Shown: positions 16,319-25,482, counted from the first letter of the stretch. The stretch: DNA of 64,000 bases from Photobacterium pectinilyticum (GCF_024357955.1 NZ_JANEYT010000014.1:28880-92879); one strand, 5' to 3'. The notes: a model not told the origin generated them from the sequence alone. Numbers and translations: made by a program.

Positions 16319-18253
16319 ATGACCATCTATTTTATTCAGGCATTTATTTACCTGTGTGCGGCCGTGGTTGCCGTTCCTATTGCTAAACGTCTTGGCCTGG
16401 GCTCGGTATTAGGTTACCTGATTGCTGGTGTCGTCATCGGTCCTGTGGTGGGCTTGGTGGGTGAAGAAACCTTGGCCATTCAGCATTTTGCCGAGTTTGG
16501 TGTAGTTATGATGCTGTTTCTGGTCGGGTTGGAATTAGAACCCAGAATGTTATGGGACATGCGCCATCGATTAATGGGTTTGGGGGGGCTACAAGTCGGA
16601 TTAACGACCTTGATTGTGATGGCGATAGCGATGTTCTTTGGGCTAGGCTGGACTATGGCGTTGGCGATAGGTTTGATCTTCTCTCTGTCATCAACCGCGA
16701 TTGTCTTGCAGACCTTCAACGAAAAAGGGTTAGCCAAAACCGAAGGAGGTAGGAATGCTTTCTCTGTCTTGTTGTTCCAAGATATTGCGGTTATTCCTAT
16801 GCTGGCTTTGATCCCCTTGTTGGCACTGCCTGAACTGGTGGAAAAAGCTCAGCAATTGGTGCATAAAGCGGCTGAACATCATGAGGAGCTAAGTCTCGTT
16901 GAAGGGCTGCCTGGTTGGGGTTATGCGTTGGTTGTTGTCGGTGCTATTTGTGCTGTGGTAGTGGGAGGGCACTTCCTTAGCCGGCCATTATTCCGTTTTG
17001 TTGCTAGTGCGGGTCTCAGAGAGATCTTCACAGCTTCCGCGCTGATGCTTGTTATTGGTATCGCAGCTTTGATGAGTTTGGTCGGGTTGTCTCCTGCATT
17101 GGGCACCTTCTTGGCTGGCGTTGTGTTGGCAAACAGTGAATTTCGCCATGAACTTGAGTCGAACATAGAACCGTTCAAGGGGCTGTTGCTCGGTTTGTTT
17201 TTTATTACCGTCGGTGCTGGCATAGACTTTTCGGTGTTGATGAGCAATGTGGGTTTGGTGCTGGGTATTACCTTGGGGGTTATGCTGATTAAAGCAGCGG
17301 TGCTATTTTCCCTCGCGTTGATTTTTAAAGTAAAGGGAAGTGATCGCTATTTGCTGACATTGAGCTTGGCTCAGGCGGGTGAATTTGGATTTGTGTTACT
17401 GAGTTATTCAATGCAAAACCATGTACTGCCTGCAGGCATTGCACAGATATTGTCCCTGGTCGTCGCCATTTCCATGCTCCTGACTCCAGGCTTGTTCATT
17501 TTCTTCGATAAAGTGGTAGTGCCGAAATTTGTAGAGCAGAGCAATGAGCGAGAAGCGGATAAAATTGATGAAACCGGGACGGTGATCATCGCAGGGATTG
17601 GTCGTTTTGGGCAAATTATTAACCGTTTGTTGGTCGCTAACGGGATCAAAACCGTTGTTCTCGATCATGAAGCTGGCCAGATAGATAATATGCGGGCCAT
17701 CAAAATCAAAAGCTATTATGGGGATGCGACGCGCCCTGATTTACTGCATACCGCTGGTATTGAAGAGGCAAAACTGTTGGTGATTGCCATTGATGATCAA
17801 GAGCGTGCGGTAGAGCTTACAGAGTATGTGAAGCATAGCTACCCCCATGTTCGTATTTTAGCGAGGGCTTATGATCGGGGCCATCACTACGCACTTCGCT
17901 TTGCCGGTGCTGACTTTATTATCAGTGAAACCTACCACTCCGCATTGACGATGGGGACTCAAGCTCTGAAAGATTTGGGAGTTCACCCATTTAGAGCCGA
18001 GAAGTTGCGGCAAACCTTTGTTGAGACGGAAGCCAGAAGTAAAGAAGTGCTGTACCAAGCTTGGAAGGACAATACTGAGGAAAGCAAATTCAATGCAACG
18101 TATCGTGATCTGTTTATACAACTAGAGGAAGTACTCAGCAACGAAATGAAAACAGACCGGCATCATAAGCATGCTTCATCCGAGCGGGGGTGGACACCGC
18201 CACCAAAAGACTACATCAATATCATCGCGAAAATGCAAAAAGAGCAAGATTAA
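16319..18253 (+). CDS. kefB: Glutathione-regulated K+/H+ antiporter, KefB/KefC family
   Basis: This 644-residue protein has a ~12-TM CPA2 antiporter domain (residues 1-385; GYLIAGVVIGP, FSLSSTAIVLQ, NAFSVLLFQDIAVIPML, LAQAGEFGFVL) and a C-terminal TrkA-N/RCK domain from ~418 with the Rossmann motif AGIGRFGQ. It exports K+ in exchange for H+ when electrophile-glutathione adducts bind, acidifying the cytoplasm and protecting it. The adjacent ancillary protein supports the Kef assignment; KefB versus KefC cannot be settled by eye. Confidence 0.88.
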   Translation: MTIYFIQAFIYLCAAVVAVPIAKRLGLGSVLGYLIAGVVIGPVVGLVGEETLAIQHFAEFGVVMMLFLVGLELEPRMLWDMRHRLMGLGGLQVGLTTLIVMAIAMFFGLGWTMALAIGLIFSLSSTAIVLQTFNEKGLAKTEGGRNAFSVLLFQDIAVIPMLALIPLLALPELVEKAQQLVHKAAEHHEELSLVEGLPGWGYALVVVGAICAVVVGGHFLSRPLFRFVASAGLREIFTASALMLVIGIAALMSLVGLSPALGTFLAGVVLANSEFRHELESNIEPFKGLLLGLFFITVGAGIDFSVLMSNVGLVLGITLGVMLIKAAVLFSLALIFKVKGSDRYLLTLSLAQAGEFGFVLLSYSMQNHVLPAGIAQILSLVVAISMLLTPGLFIFFDKVVVPKFVEQSNEREADKIDETGTVIIAGIGRFGQIINRLLVANGIKTVVLDHEAGQIDNMRAIKIKSYYGDATRPDLLHTAGIEEAKLLVIAIDDQERAVELTEYVKHSYPHVRILARAYDRGHHYALRFAGADFIISETYHSALTMGTQALKDLGVHPFRAEKLRQTFVETEARSKEVLYQAWKDNTEESKFNATYRDLFIQLEEVLSNEMKTDRHHKHASSERGWTPPPKDYINIIAKMQKEQD

Positions 18254-18676
18254 TCTCTATTGAGATGACAAGTTTGAACCTAGGCGTAGCTGAGTAAACC
18301 TATTTCTTGGCTGCGCTTTTAAGCAATTACCAGAATAAAAAGCAGAAATACAGCGTCAAAAAATTAGTAATCGTTTGCTTTTCTATATACGAAATTGACA
18401 GTTGGAAATCTTTTCTTACGTTTGACGAGTTTTTGCTCAATCAAGCCGAGTTCACAAAAAAAACACCCTTTCGGGTTTTTAATGTGATTTATATCTCTAT
18501 ATACTCCGCTTCCGGCCAGAACCATAGCGTTCAGCCACCTATACCTAACAAAGTCATAACTCGAATTATCAGCGAGACTATTACTTAGTTTGGTATTAAC
18601 AAGCTGTCACCATGGACATGTGAATGACCCACGGAGTTGGACCGGCATTACTTAGCTTGTTAATTAGGTGATTTGT
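18254..18676. other. Intergenic region between kef and nupC
   Basis: A weak terminator-like stem (ACCC-TTTC-GGGT followed by TTTT, 18461-18482) lies here. An 11-bp perfect inverted repeat ATTAACAAGCT/AGCTTGTTAAT (18595-18605 and 18654-18664) encloses 48 bases just before the 47-codon frame at 18677. A 93-codon open frame at 18307-18588 has no ribosome site and odd composition and is not accepted. Confidence 0.5.
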
Positions 18677-18820
18677 ATGTTTTACAAATGGACGGGCAAT
18701 TCCACATTTTTTGAGCAATCTTGTTCAGGACCTTCCATGTTTAGCTTTCTCTCCGAAGGCGATGTCCCCATTGGTATTGCAGACAGTAACACCTTCATTT
18801 TTCGACTTTCCAACACATAG
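18677..18820 (+). CDS. Candidate 47-codon leader frame upstream of nupC
   Basis: ATG 18677 has AGGTGA 5-6 bases upstream and opens 47 codons beginning MFYKWTGNSTFFEQS, ending SNTFIFRLSNT, 21 bp before the nupC start. It directly follows the 11-bp inverted repeat 18595-18664. The product has no signal peptide or known domain. It could be a regulatory leader peptide for nupC, a free small protein, or a chance frame. Confidence 0.35.
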   Translation: MFYKWTGNSTFFEQSCSGPSMFSFLSEGDVPIGIADSNTFIFRLSNT

Positions 18821-18841
18821 TCAAAGCAACAGGACGAAATA

Positions 18842-20050
18842 ATGCAGTTGTTAATTAGTTTGGCCGGTATTTTGGTACTGGTATTGTGCGCGTACGCGCT
18901 TTCTGAAAACCGTAGTGCAATCAATTGGCGCACGGTTGGTGGGGCATTGTTGTTACAGGCCTGCTTTGCCGCTTTGGTCTTGTATATTCCTATTGGGCAA
19001 AAGCTGCTGGGAGCAATGAGTAATGGTGTTGCTAGCGTATTGGGTTTTGCCGATGAAGGGATCAAGTTCCTGTTTGGTGATCTAGCGACTTCCGGTTTTA
19101 TCTTTGCTGTTCGCGTCCTTCCGCTTGTTATTTTTATTAGTGCTCTTATTTCCCTTCTCTATTACCTTGGCGTGATGCAATGGATCATCAAAGTGATCGG
19201 TGGTGGTATTCAGCGTGCGTTGGGTACAAGCCGTGCTGAATCTTTGGTTGCTACAGGTAATATTTTCCTATCACAAGGTGAATCCCCACTGTTGGTGAAA
19301 CCATTCCTGCCTCAAATGACACGCTCAGAACTGTTCGCAGTAATGACAGGTGGTATGGCATCGGTTGCCGGCAGTGTTCTCGGCGGTTACGCAGGTTTGG
19401 GTGTGGATCTGAAGTACCTAATTGCTGCAAGCTTTATGGCTGCGCCAGGTAGCTTGATGATGGCTAAATTGCTGGTACCAGAGCAGAGTGTCGCGGTTGA
19501 GCAAACTGATATTGAAATGGCGAAAAGTGATCACAGTAATGCGATTGATGCTCTAGCTGCAGGGGCCATGAACGGTATGAAAGTGGCTGTGGCTATCGGT
19601 ACTATGTTGATTGCTTTTGTTAGCGTGATTGCAATGGCTAACGCGGGTCTAGAAACCGTAGGTTCTTGGGTAGGCTTCGAGCACCTAACCTTGCAAGGTA
19701 TGCTTGGATACCTATTCGCACCGCTAGCGTTCGTCATTGGTGTGCCTGCGTCTGAAATGCTTCAGGCTGGTGCGTTCATTGGCCAGAAAATGATTCTGAA
19801 TGAGTTTGTTGCTTTCCTCGATTTCGTCAGCATCAAAGAAACATTATCTCAGAACAGCCAGGTGATTATTACTTTTGCCCTGTGTGGTTTTGCCAACATA
19901 GGTTCAATCGCTATTCAGATTGGCTCTATTGGTGTAATGGCCCCAGAGCGTCGTGGTGATGTTGCGAACCTGGGTATTAAAGCAGTATTAGCTGCAACAC
20001 TAGCCAACTTGATGAGTGCTGCTTTGGCGGGGATTTTCATTAGCCTTTAA
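18842..20050 (+). CDS. nupC: Concentrative nucleoside transporter NupC
   Basis: This 402-residue CNT-family protein shows TM1 LISLAGILVLVLCAYALSE, the pore motifs GNIFLSQGESPLLVKPFL and SEMLQAGAFIGQKMILNEFVAF, and SQVIITFALCGFANIGSIAIQIG near the C-terminus. It imports nucleosides with H+ or Na+ across the inner membrane. ATG 18842 is preceded by AGGACG. A short palindromic repeat begins 6 bases after the stop, then a strong terminator. Confidence 0.94.
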   Translation: MQLLISLAGILVLVLCAYALSENRSAINWRTVGGALLLQACFAALVLYIPIGQKLLGAMSNGVASVLGFADEGIKFLFGDLATSGFIFAVRVLPLVIFISALISLLYYLGVMQWIIKVIGGGIQRALGTSRAESLVATGNIFLSQGESPLLVKPFLPQMTRSELFAVMTGGMASVAGSVLGGYAGLGVDLKYLIAASFMAAPGSLMMAKLLVPEQSVAVEQTDIEMAKSDHSNAIDALAAGAMNGMKVAVAIGTMLIAFVSVIAMANAGLETVGSWVGFEHLTLQGMLGYLFAPLAFVIGVPASEMLQAGAFIGQKMILNEFVAFLDFVSIKETLSQNSQVIITFALCGFANIGSIAIQIGSIGVMAPERRGDVANLGIKAVLAATLANLMSAALAGIFISL

Positions 20051-20056
20051 AGACTA

Positions 20057-20104
20057 ATACCAACCTGGATAAGTAGTTGATCAAATATTTATGTAGGTTG
20101 GTAT
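20057..20104 (-). repeat. Interspersed palindromic repeat, short form (copy 2)
   Basis: This 48-bp element begins 6 bases after the nupC stop. It starts ATACCAACCTGGATAAG and ends ATGTAGGTTGGTAT, in the orientation opposite to copies 3-6. Confidence 0.85.
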
Positions 20105-20124
20105 AAATGACGAGTTATCGTTAT

Positions 20125-20155
20125 AAAAACCTCTTTCATTGAAAGAGGTTTTTTT
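20125..20155 (+). terminator. nupC terminator
   Basis: CCTCTTTC (20130-20137) pairs perfectly with GAAAGAGG (20141-20148) around a 3-base loop, with seven T after it and five A before it. Confidence 0.85.
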
Positions 20156-20196
20156 GGGTCATATACCAAAACTACCTTAGGTGATTGAGTCTTAGT

Positions 20197-20469
20197 TTAG
20201 TCACGGCTTAAGTACTTCTGGCGATAAGAAGAAGCTTGGCTGAACAAGGTGACCATGATGCCAACGAAAATTAACCCTAACCCAAAAGTCATCCTTTCAT
20301 TAGCGAGCAATTGGTAACAACAAAAAGCAAAAAGAAGAAATGTTGATGTTACGCTGAATATGTGGATATGTGGTCTTTTCATAGACAAGTAAGCATAAGC
20401 TTTAATCATGTGGTTAGAGTTGATGTATATTGTTGATGTTAATATTAACAGCGGAATTTCAATTAACAA
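20197..20469 (-). CDS. Small membrane protein, unknown
   Basis: The open frame is 90 codons; the likely protein starts at MKRPHIHIF (ATG 20382, 61 residues) and has two hydrophobic segments (IFSVTSTFLLFAFCCYQLL and FGLGLIFVGIMVTLF) with a basic tail SSYRQKYLSRD. Earlier in-frame Met codons exist at 20409 and 20469 and none has a clear ribosome site. It has no recognisable family. Confidence 0.4.
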   Translation of the reverse strand: MLIEIPLLILTSTIYINSNHMIKAYAYLSMKRPHIHIFSVTSTFLLFAFCCYQLLANERMTFGLGLIFVGIMVTLFSQASSYRQKYLSRD

Positions 20470-20786
20470 TAAATATGCGTATTAAGTATTATTTATTGTT
20501 AATTGGTAACTTTAAATTTTTTTCGCTATAGTTGGATAATATATTTATATCGATGAGTTGATGAAATCTATTTCCATTTTCCCAAGTTAAAACTGGTTGT
20601 ATTTGCCCTTAATCATATCCCCTGTCGTCTTGTATCTGTTGCCATGCTAGGGACCCAATCAGCCTGCACATCTGAGTCCCTAAGCAGAGGCTGGTTAGTA
20701 GCCTATGCTTTTGTTGGTATTTATGCCCTAGAAACTGGGGAATAAATCACTTGAAAACGTTCATCAAGAAAAGTATTTGCTGTGTA
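20470..20786. other. Intergenic region with overlapping RNA stems
   Basis: No coding frame is seen. At 20648-20693 two perfect stems interlock: TAGGGAC (20648-20654) with GTCCCTA (20676-20682), and CAGCCT (20660-20665) with AGGCTG (20688-20693), the topology of an H-type pseudoknot. AGGCT can instead pair with AGCCT just downstream. Strand and role are unknown. Confidence 0.4.
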
Positions 20787-21668
20787 TTAGCGCTTATCGT
20801 TATCGAACTGTTTGATAAGCACGGAGGTATCGGCACGCTGGTAGCCACGGGCTTGTAGTTCAGCATATTTTTGGTCAACTTGTTTGGCGATAGGAAGTTC
20901 AACCCCAAGTTTCTCCGCGGTTTCAAAGCAGATACTCAGGTCTTTACGCATCCAGTCAATGGCAAAGCCGAAGTCGAATGTATCTTCTGCCATGGTTTGA
21001 GCGCGATTTTCCAATTGCCAAGATCCTGCTGCACCGTGCTTGAGTACTTCTGTCATCTGCTCGATATCAAGCCCTGCAGATTTCGCTAATGTAATCGCTT
21101 CTGATAACCCTTGCAGAATACCGGTAATACAAAGCTGGTTAGCCATTTTGGTCACTTGGCCGTAGCCGATCCCACCCATCAAGGTGGTGGCTTTAGCAAA
21201 ACTACCCATAATAGGTTTTGCTTGTTCAAATACCTTGCTATCTCCGCCAACCATGACGGTAAGACAACCATTTACAGCGCCAGCCTCACCACCGGAAACT
21301 GGCGCATCAAGGAAGTTAAGCTGGCAATCCACGGCTTTTTCAGCAATTTCTTTAGCAACCTCTGCAGAGGCGGTGGTGTTATCAATGAGCACCGCTCCCG
21401 GTTTTGCTGATGCAAGGATGCCATCATCACCACAGTATACTTGGCGTAAATCATCATCATTACCAACGCAGGTAAAGACAAAGTCAGCCCCTTCAGCCGC
21501 CTCAGCAGGCGTTAGGGCGTAGCTGCCAGCATAAGTCTCGACCCATTTTTCTGCTTTGGCTGTGGTACGGTTGTATACGGTCACATGGTGGCCAGCATTG
21601 GCGAGGTGGCCAGCCATCGGGAAGCCCATGGTGCCCAGTCCGATAAATGCAATTTTATGTGATGTCAT
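20787..21668 (-). CDS. Beta-hydroxyacid dehydrogenase family (GarR/3-HIBADH type)
   Basis: This 293-residue NAD(P)-dependent oxidoreductase has the Rossmann motif FIGLGTMGFPMAGHLANAGH, the substrate-site DAPVSGGEAGAVNG, and the catalytic-Lys motif GYGQVTKMANQL. Family members reduce tartronate semialdehyde or oxidise 3-hydroxyisobutyrate; which substrate applies is not visible, and no glyoxylate or valine genes are adjacent. ATG 21668 has AAGGGAAG 8 bases upstream. It stands alone on the minus strand. Confidence 0.85.
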   Translation of the reverse strand: MTSHKIAFIGLGTMGFPMAGHLANAGHHVTVYNRTTAKAEKWVETYAGSYALTPAEAAEGADFVFTCVGNDDDLRQVYCGDDGILASAKPGAVLIDNTTASAEVAKEIAEKAVDCQLNFLDAPVSGGEAGAVNGCLTVMVGGDSKVFEQAKPIMGSFAKATTLMGGIGYGQVTKMANQLCITGILQGLSEAITLAKSAGLDIEQMTEVLKHGAAGSWQLENRAQTMAEDTFDFGFAIDWMRKDLSICFETAEKLGVELPIAKQVDQKYAELQARGYQRADTSVLIKQFDNDKR

Positions 21669-21901
21669 GATTTGCTTCCCTTAACATAAGCGCTACTGAG
21701 TAACGGTAAAAATGGATAGTGAATATGTGGTTTTTAACTATCTTGGCAATAGGTTAACACGGCCTAATGATTTGCTTCGATATATAGCACAGATGAGCTT
21801 GTCAAAAAATAACTAAAAAAATGTAGGCAAACGCATTCTTTTCTTGTGAATCACTGGCTCGGACCCTATGATGCGGAAAGTTATTCTGTAATGGCTGTTT
21901 T

Positions 21902-22513
21902 ATGCTAGTTTCTGTGCTGAGAGTTTTGATGTTGATAGTGTGTTTGGGATTTGTATGGCCTAGCCATGCAGGCTCAGTCATGCCTGTATCAAGTGTGACA
22001 GCAGGACTACAGCATAATGTTTATAGCGGTGTCGACAGTGCTTTCACTCGTTATATGCCGATGCTCTTTTCACAACAATTGGCTCAGTCCGCTTCTTTTG
22101 ATCGCTTTTTTGCTACAGCAAGCCAGAACTTACATCTTCAGGCTTCTCAAACAGAGCTCAATGCGCTGTTTAAATTGGATCAGACTGACTTCGTTGATGC
22201 GATAGACGTTCACAGCAGCTCCCAATCGAATAACAATCAACACTCCAAGCATGACCGCAGTCTTGACCTCGCTATTGTTAGTTCTAATCGTTTTGCCAGC
22301 TTGTTGCGCCATGATCCAGAAGAGGTTGAACCTGCTTATCAATTGGCGATTGAGTTGCCTATCGAACCTGTCCCGAGTTTTGCCAAGGACTACCGCGTCG
22401 ATATGCAGCCAGCGCTAGATTGGGCCCTGAACACTTCCCCCCCTTCAGGCCGGATTTCCGGTTGGAAGGAATCTAACTTGCTCTATACGGTTTACCACCA
22501 CCGCCTCTCATAG
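21902..22513 (+). CDS. vemP: VemP-type secretion-monitoring arrest peptide
   Basis: This 203-residue secreted protein lies directly upstream of secD. It has a Sec signal (MLVSVLRVLMLIVCLGF to Ser-His-Ala) and a low-conservation middle. The C-terminus, R184 onward, reads RISGWKESN then LLYTVYHHRLS. The Arg-Ile-Ser-Gly-Trp-Lys-Glu block is the arrest motif I recall for Vibrio alginolyticus VemP, in which the nascent chain stalls the ribosome a dozen or so residues after the Trp until the chain is pulled by the Sec machinery. Stalling exposes the secD2 ribosome site. Here the residues after the Trp differ (Ser-Asn-Leu-Leu-Tyr-Thr-Val-Tyr) and the protein is longer than the ~159-residue Vibrio form. 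Function is inferred from motif and position. Confidence 0.8.
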   Translation: MLVSVLRVLMLIVCLGFVWPSHAGSVMPVSSVTAGLQHNVYSGVDSAFTRYMPMLFSQQLAQSASFDRFFATASQNLHLQASQTELNALFKLDQTDFVDAIDVHSSSQSNNNQHSKHDRSLDLAIVSSNRFASLLRHDPEEVEPAYQLAIELPIEPVPSFAKDYRVDMQPALDWALNTSPPSGRISGWKESNLLYTVYHHRLS

Positions 22514-22684
22514 ACATAGCCTGTCATCGATCTATTCCTGCCTTGTAAAAGTAGGACTATAAAACCTTGCTTGTTATTACTTTGCTCTGAGTATTGCTTC
22601 GCTTTAGGTATTGCTACTTGTGTATTGATACTGCGCGTCTTTAGCTCATGGCTACAAAGTGTTTAACGAGTAGGGCGATTCAGA

Positions 22685-22708
22685 CTGTTTTCAATTTGAT
22701 TGAAACAG
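22685..22708 (+). promoter_or_regulatory. Stem-loop in the vemP-secD leader
   Basis: CTGTTTTCAAT (22685-22695) pairs with ATTGAAACAG (22699-22708) with one bulged T. The same 5' arm (CTGTTTT) can alternatively pair with AAAACAG at 22746-22752, only 12 bases before the secD ATG. This is a candidate switch through which VemP stalling could control secD initiation. Confidence 0.5.
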
Positions 22709-22763
22709 CAGTGAGTTGTGCCTCTGTCGACATGGGGGTGCAACAAAAACAGTGGTAAAAAAT

Positions 22764-24584
22764 ATGAGAAAGAAAGCCCCTCAACGTTTGTTGAACCATT
22801 ACCCCGCTTGGAAATATGTTGTCCTTCTCGTCACCTTGGTGGTGATGATGCTCAGTGCAATCCCGACGTGGTACGGTGAAGATGCTGCCGTGCAAGTTTC
22901 TGCCAAAGGCGTGCCCGTGCCTGATGTTGTTCAACTGCAAAACACATTGAAGCAGTATGATATTGCAGTTAAGCGTATTGATCAGCAGCCAGATAGTACG
23001 TTGGTTGTGCTTGCCGACGATTCACAGCAAACCCAAGCCCGTAAAGTTCTGTCGGAGAAAATGGGACCTAAAAGTGATTCGCAATTAACATTGGCCATGA
23101 CACCTGCAGCACCTGCATGGTTGCAGGATATGGGCTTTGCGCCTATCAAGCTTGGTTTGGACCTTCGTGGCGGTGTTCAATTCTTGTTAGATGTAGATAT
23201 GAATCAGGTGTATCAAGCACAGGGCGAATTGCTTCAAGATGAATTGCGTCAGGAGTTTCGCACGCAAGGCATTCGAAATACCCGAATTGAAGCAGTGGCT
23301 TCAGATACCTTGGCCGTGCGTCTACCTAATGGCGAAGCCAATGGTAAAGTTCGCCAGTTTATCCGTAATAACTACCCTCAATGGCAAGTAACCAATGATG
23401 CTGGCCATGGCGTTAAGTTGGCTCTGAGAGCGGATGAGCAAACACAGCTTCGTAACCTAACGGTTCAACAAAACTTGCAAACCATGCGTAGCCGAATTGA
23501 AGAGCTGGGGATCACCGAAGCCTTGGTGCAGCGCCAAGGTGAAAACCGGATTCGAATCGAACTGCCTGGTGTTCAAGACCCCGCGGCAGCCAAAAGTGTT
23601 ATCGGTGCAACAGCCAGCTTGGCTTTCTATCCGGTTCGAGAACTGGGTAGTGGTAGCACAATGATCATCAATGATGAGGATGGACAGCCTGTACGCGTAG
23701 CGCGTAAGCCTATTTTGAGTGGTGACCATATCGTTGATGCTCGTGCCAGTTTTGGTGAGATGGGTATGGCCGAAGTGAACATCAACCTTGATAGTGCTGG
23801 CGGCAAGATTATGTCTGACTTTTCACGCCAGAACATCGGCAAGCCAATGGCCACCGCTTTTAGCGAGTACAGCCGGAACAGCGAAGGCAATGCGGTACAA
23901 GAGAACAAGATCATCAGTGTGGCGACGATCCAAAGCCAATTGGGTAATCGCTTTAGAATTACCGGCGCTGGCTCAATGCAAGATGCGCAAGAGTTGGCGC
24001 TGTTACTGCGTGCAGGTTCACTAACAGCACCTGTGACAATTGTTGAAGAGCGCACGATTGGTCCAACACTGGGGGCAGAGAATATTCAAAATGGTTTTGC
24101 GGCATTGGCATTGGGTTTGGGTCTGACATTGATCTTTATGGCTTTGTGGTACCGACGCCTTGGCTGGGTAGCGAATGTCGCACTGGTCTCCAATATGGTG
24201 ATGCTGTTTGGTCTGCTTGCTATGATCCCTGGGGCGGTACTGACACTGCCGGGGATTGCTGGCTTGGTGTTGACTGTCGGTATGGCGGTAGATACTAACG
24301 TACTTATTTTCGAACGTATTCGCGACAAGCTAAGAGAAGGCCGTAGTTTAGCTCAAGCAATCGACCGGGGCTTTAGCAGTGCCTTCAGTACGATTTTCGA
24401 TGCTAACTTTACCACCATGATCACAGCGGTTGTTCTCTATGCAATTGGTAATGGTCCTATTCAAGGGTTCGCCTTGACATTGGGGCTGGGACTGATGACC
24501 AGTATGTTTACCGGTATTTTTGCTTCTCGCGCCATTATTAATGTGGTGTGGGGTCGTGATGCTCGTCGTGAGGTGCGAATTTAA
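22764..24584 (+). CDS. secD: Protein translocase subunit SecD (second, VemP-linked type)
   Basis: This 606-residue protein has TM1 at ~15-35, the P1 periplasmic region starting with GFAPIKLGLDLRGGVQFLLDVD, and a C-terminal six-TM RND-type domain with TIGPTLGAENIQNGF, AVDTNVLIFERIRD and GFSSAFSTIFDANFTTMITA. SecDF uses the proton or sodium gradient to pull translocating proteins into the periplasm. No yajC or tgt precedes it, unlike the standard secDF operon, so this is likely the SecDF2 paralogue. ATG 22764 lacks a good Shine-Dalgarno, as expected for regulated initiation; a GTG at 22752 is an alternative. Confidence 0.93.
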   Translation: MRKKAPQRLLNHYPAWKYVVLLVTLVVMMLSAIPTWYGEDAAVQVSAKGVPVPDVVQLQNTLKQYDIAVKRIDQQPDSTLVVLADDSQQTQARKVLSEKMGPKSDSQLTLAMTPAAPAWLQDMGFAPIKLGLDLRGGVQFLLDVDMNQVYQAQGELLQDELRQEFRTQGIRNTRIEAVASDTLAVRLPNGEANGKVRQFIRNNYPQWQVTNDAGHGVKLALRADEQTQLRNLTVQQNLQTMRSRIEELGITEALVQRQGENRIRIELPGVQDPAAAKSVIGATASLAFYPVRELGSGSTMIINDEDGQPVRVARKPILSGDHIVDARASFGEMGMAEVNINLDSAGGKIMSDFSRQNIGKPMATAFSEYSRNSEGNAVQENKIISVATIQSQLGNRFRITGAGSMQDAQELALLLRAGSLTAPVTIVEERTIGPTLGAENIQNGFAALALGLGLTLIFMALWYRRLGWVANVALVSNMVMLFGLLAMIPGAVLTLPGIAGLVLTVGMAVDTNVLIFERIRDKLREGRSLAQAIDRGFSSAFSTIFDANFTTMITAVVLYAIGNGPIQGFALTLGLGLMTSMFTGIFASRAIINVVWGRDARREVRI

Positions 24585-24585
24585 T

Positions 24586-25482
24586 ATGTTTATCACTATG
24601 ACAAATGCAACAAAATGGCGTCACGTTACGAGTGTCATTTCTATTATTTTACTGATTGGTTCCATAGTGGCTATTTCGGTCAAAGGTTTGAACTGGGGAT
24701 TAGATTTTACCGGTGGTATTGTCACTGAAGTTCAAACCAACAGTGCGTTAACTAGCCATGAAATCGATCAACTGCTGGACGATAAACTGGGTCAGGATGT
24801 CAGCGTGATTGCGGCCGGTGAGCCGGGACGCTGGGTATTACGCTATGCGATTCCACAGCACGGTGAAGCGCCGGATATTGCCGCTGCACTGCATACTATT
24901 GATTCACAAGTACAGGTGCTAAATACCAGCATTGTAGGTCCACAAGTGGGGCAGGAATTGGCAGAGCAGGGTGGATTGGCACTGTTGGTCGCTGTGCTGT
25001 GTATTCTCGGTTACCTGAGTTACCGTTTTGAATGGCGTTTGGCGTCGGGTTCAGTCTTTGCTCTGGCGCACGACGTAATTTTTGTTCTGGGTTTCTTTGC
25101 ACTGACTCAGATGGAATTCAATTTGACGGTGCTGGCAGCTGTGATGGCTATTTTGGGTTACTCGCTGAATGACTCAATCATCATTGCAGACCGTATTCGC
25201 GAGTTGTTGATTTCGAAACCGAATCAAGTGATTGAAGATATCAACAATGAAGCGATAGCGGCGACGATTTCCCGTACGATGATCACATCCGGTACGACTT
25301 TGCTGACAGTTGGCTCTTTATGGTTATTGGGTGGCGGTCCTCTTGAAGGGTTTGCCATCGCGATGTTTATCGGCATTCTGACGGGGACTTGGTCTTCAGT
25401 CTCTGTGGGCACAGCGCTACCTGAGTTATTTAAGCTGGATTCTTCACACTATAAGTTGCAGCCTGTTTCACAAGAGCCATAA
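24586..25482 (+). CDS. secF: Protein translocase subunit SecF
   Basis: This 298-residue partner of SecD has an N-terminal TM, then GLNWGLDFTGGIVTEVQ, and the six-TM RND-like domain with LAALAAVMAILGYSLNDSI-type motif (VMAILGYSLNDSIIIADRIRE), ISRTMITSGTTLLTV and GGPLEGFAIAMFIG. ATG 24586 lies one base after the secD stop. A further in-frame ATG four codons on is possible. Confidence 0.93.
   Translation: MFITMTNATKWRHVTSVISIILLIGSIVAISVKGLNWGLDFTGGIVTEVQTNSALTSHEIDQLLDDKLGQDVSVIAAGEPGRWVLRYAIPQHGEAPDIAAALHTIDSQVQVLNTSIVGPQVGQELAEQGGLALLVAVLCILGYLSYRFEWRLASGSVFALAHDVIFVLGFFALTQMEFNLTVLAAVMAILGYSLNDSIIIADRIRELLISKPNQVIEDINNEAIAATISRTMITSGTTLLTVGSLWLLGGGPLEGFAIAMFIGILTGTWSSVSVGTALPELFKLDSSHYKLQPVSQEP

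Noticed and set aside
18307..18588. 93-codon plus-strand open frame after kefB
   Set aside because: No ribosome site, no domain, and it spans a terminator-like hairpin.
18682..19065. 127-codon minus-strand open frame opposite nupC
   Set aside because: Mostly antisense to the conserved N-terminus of nupC; no ribosome site or family.
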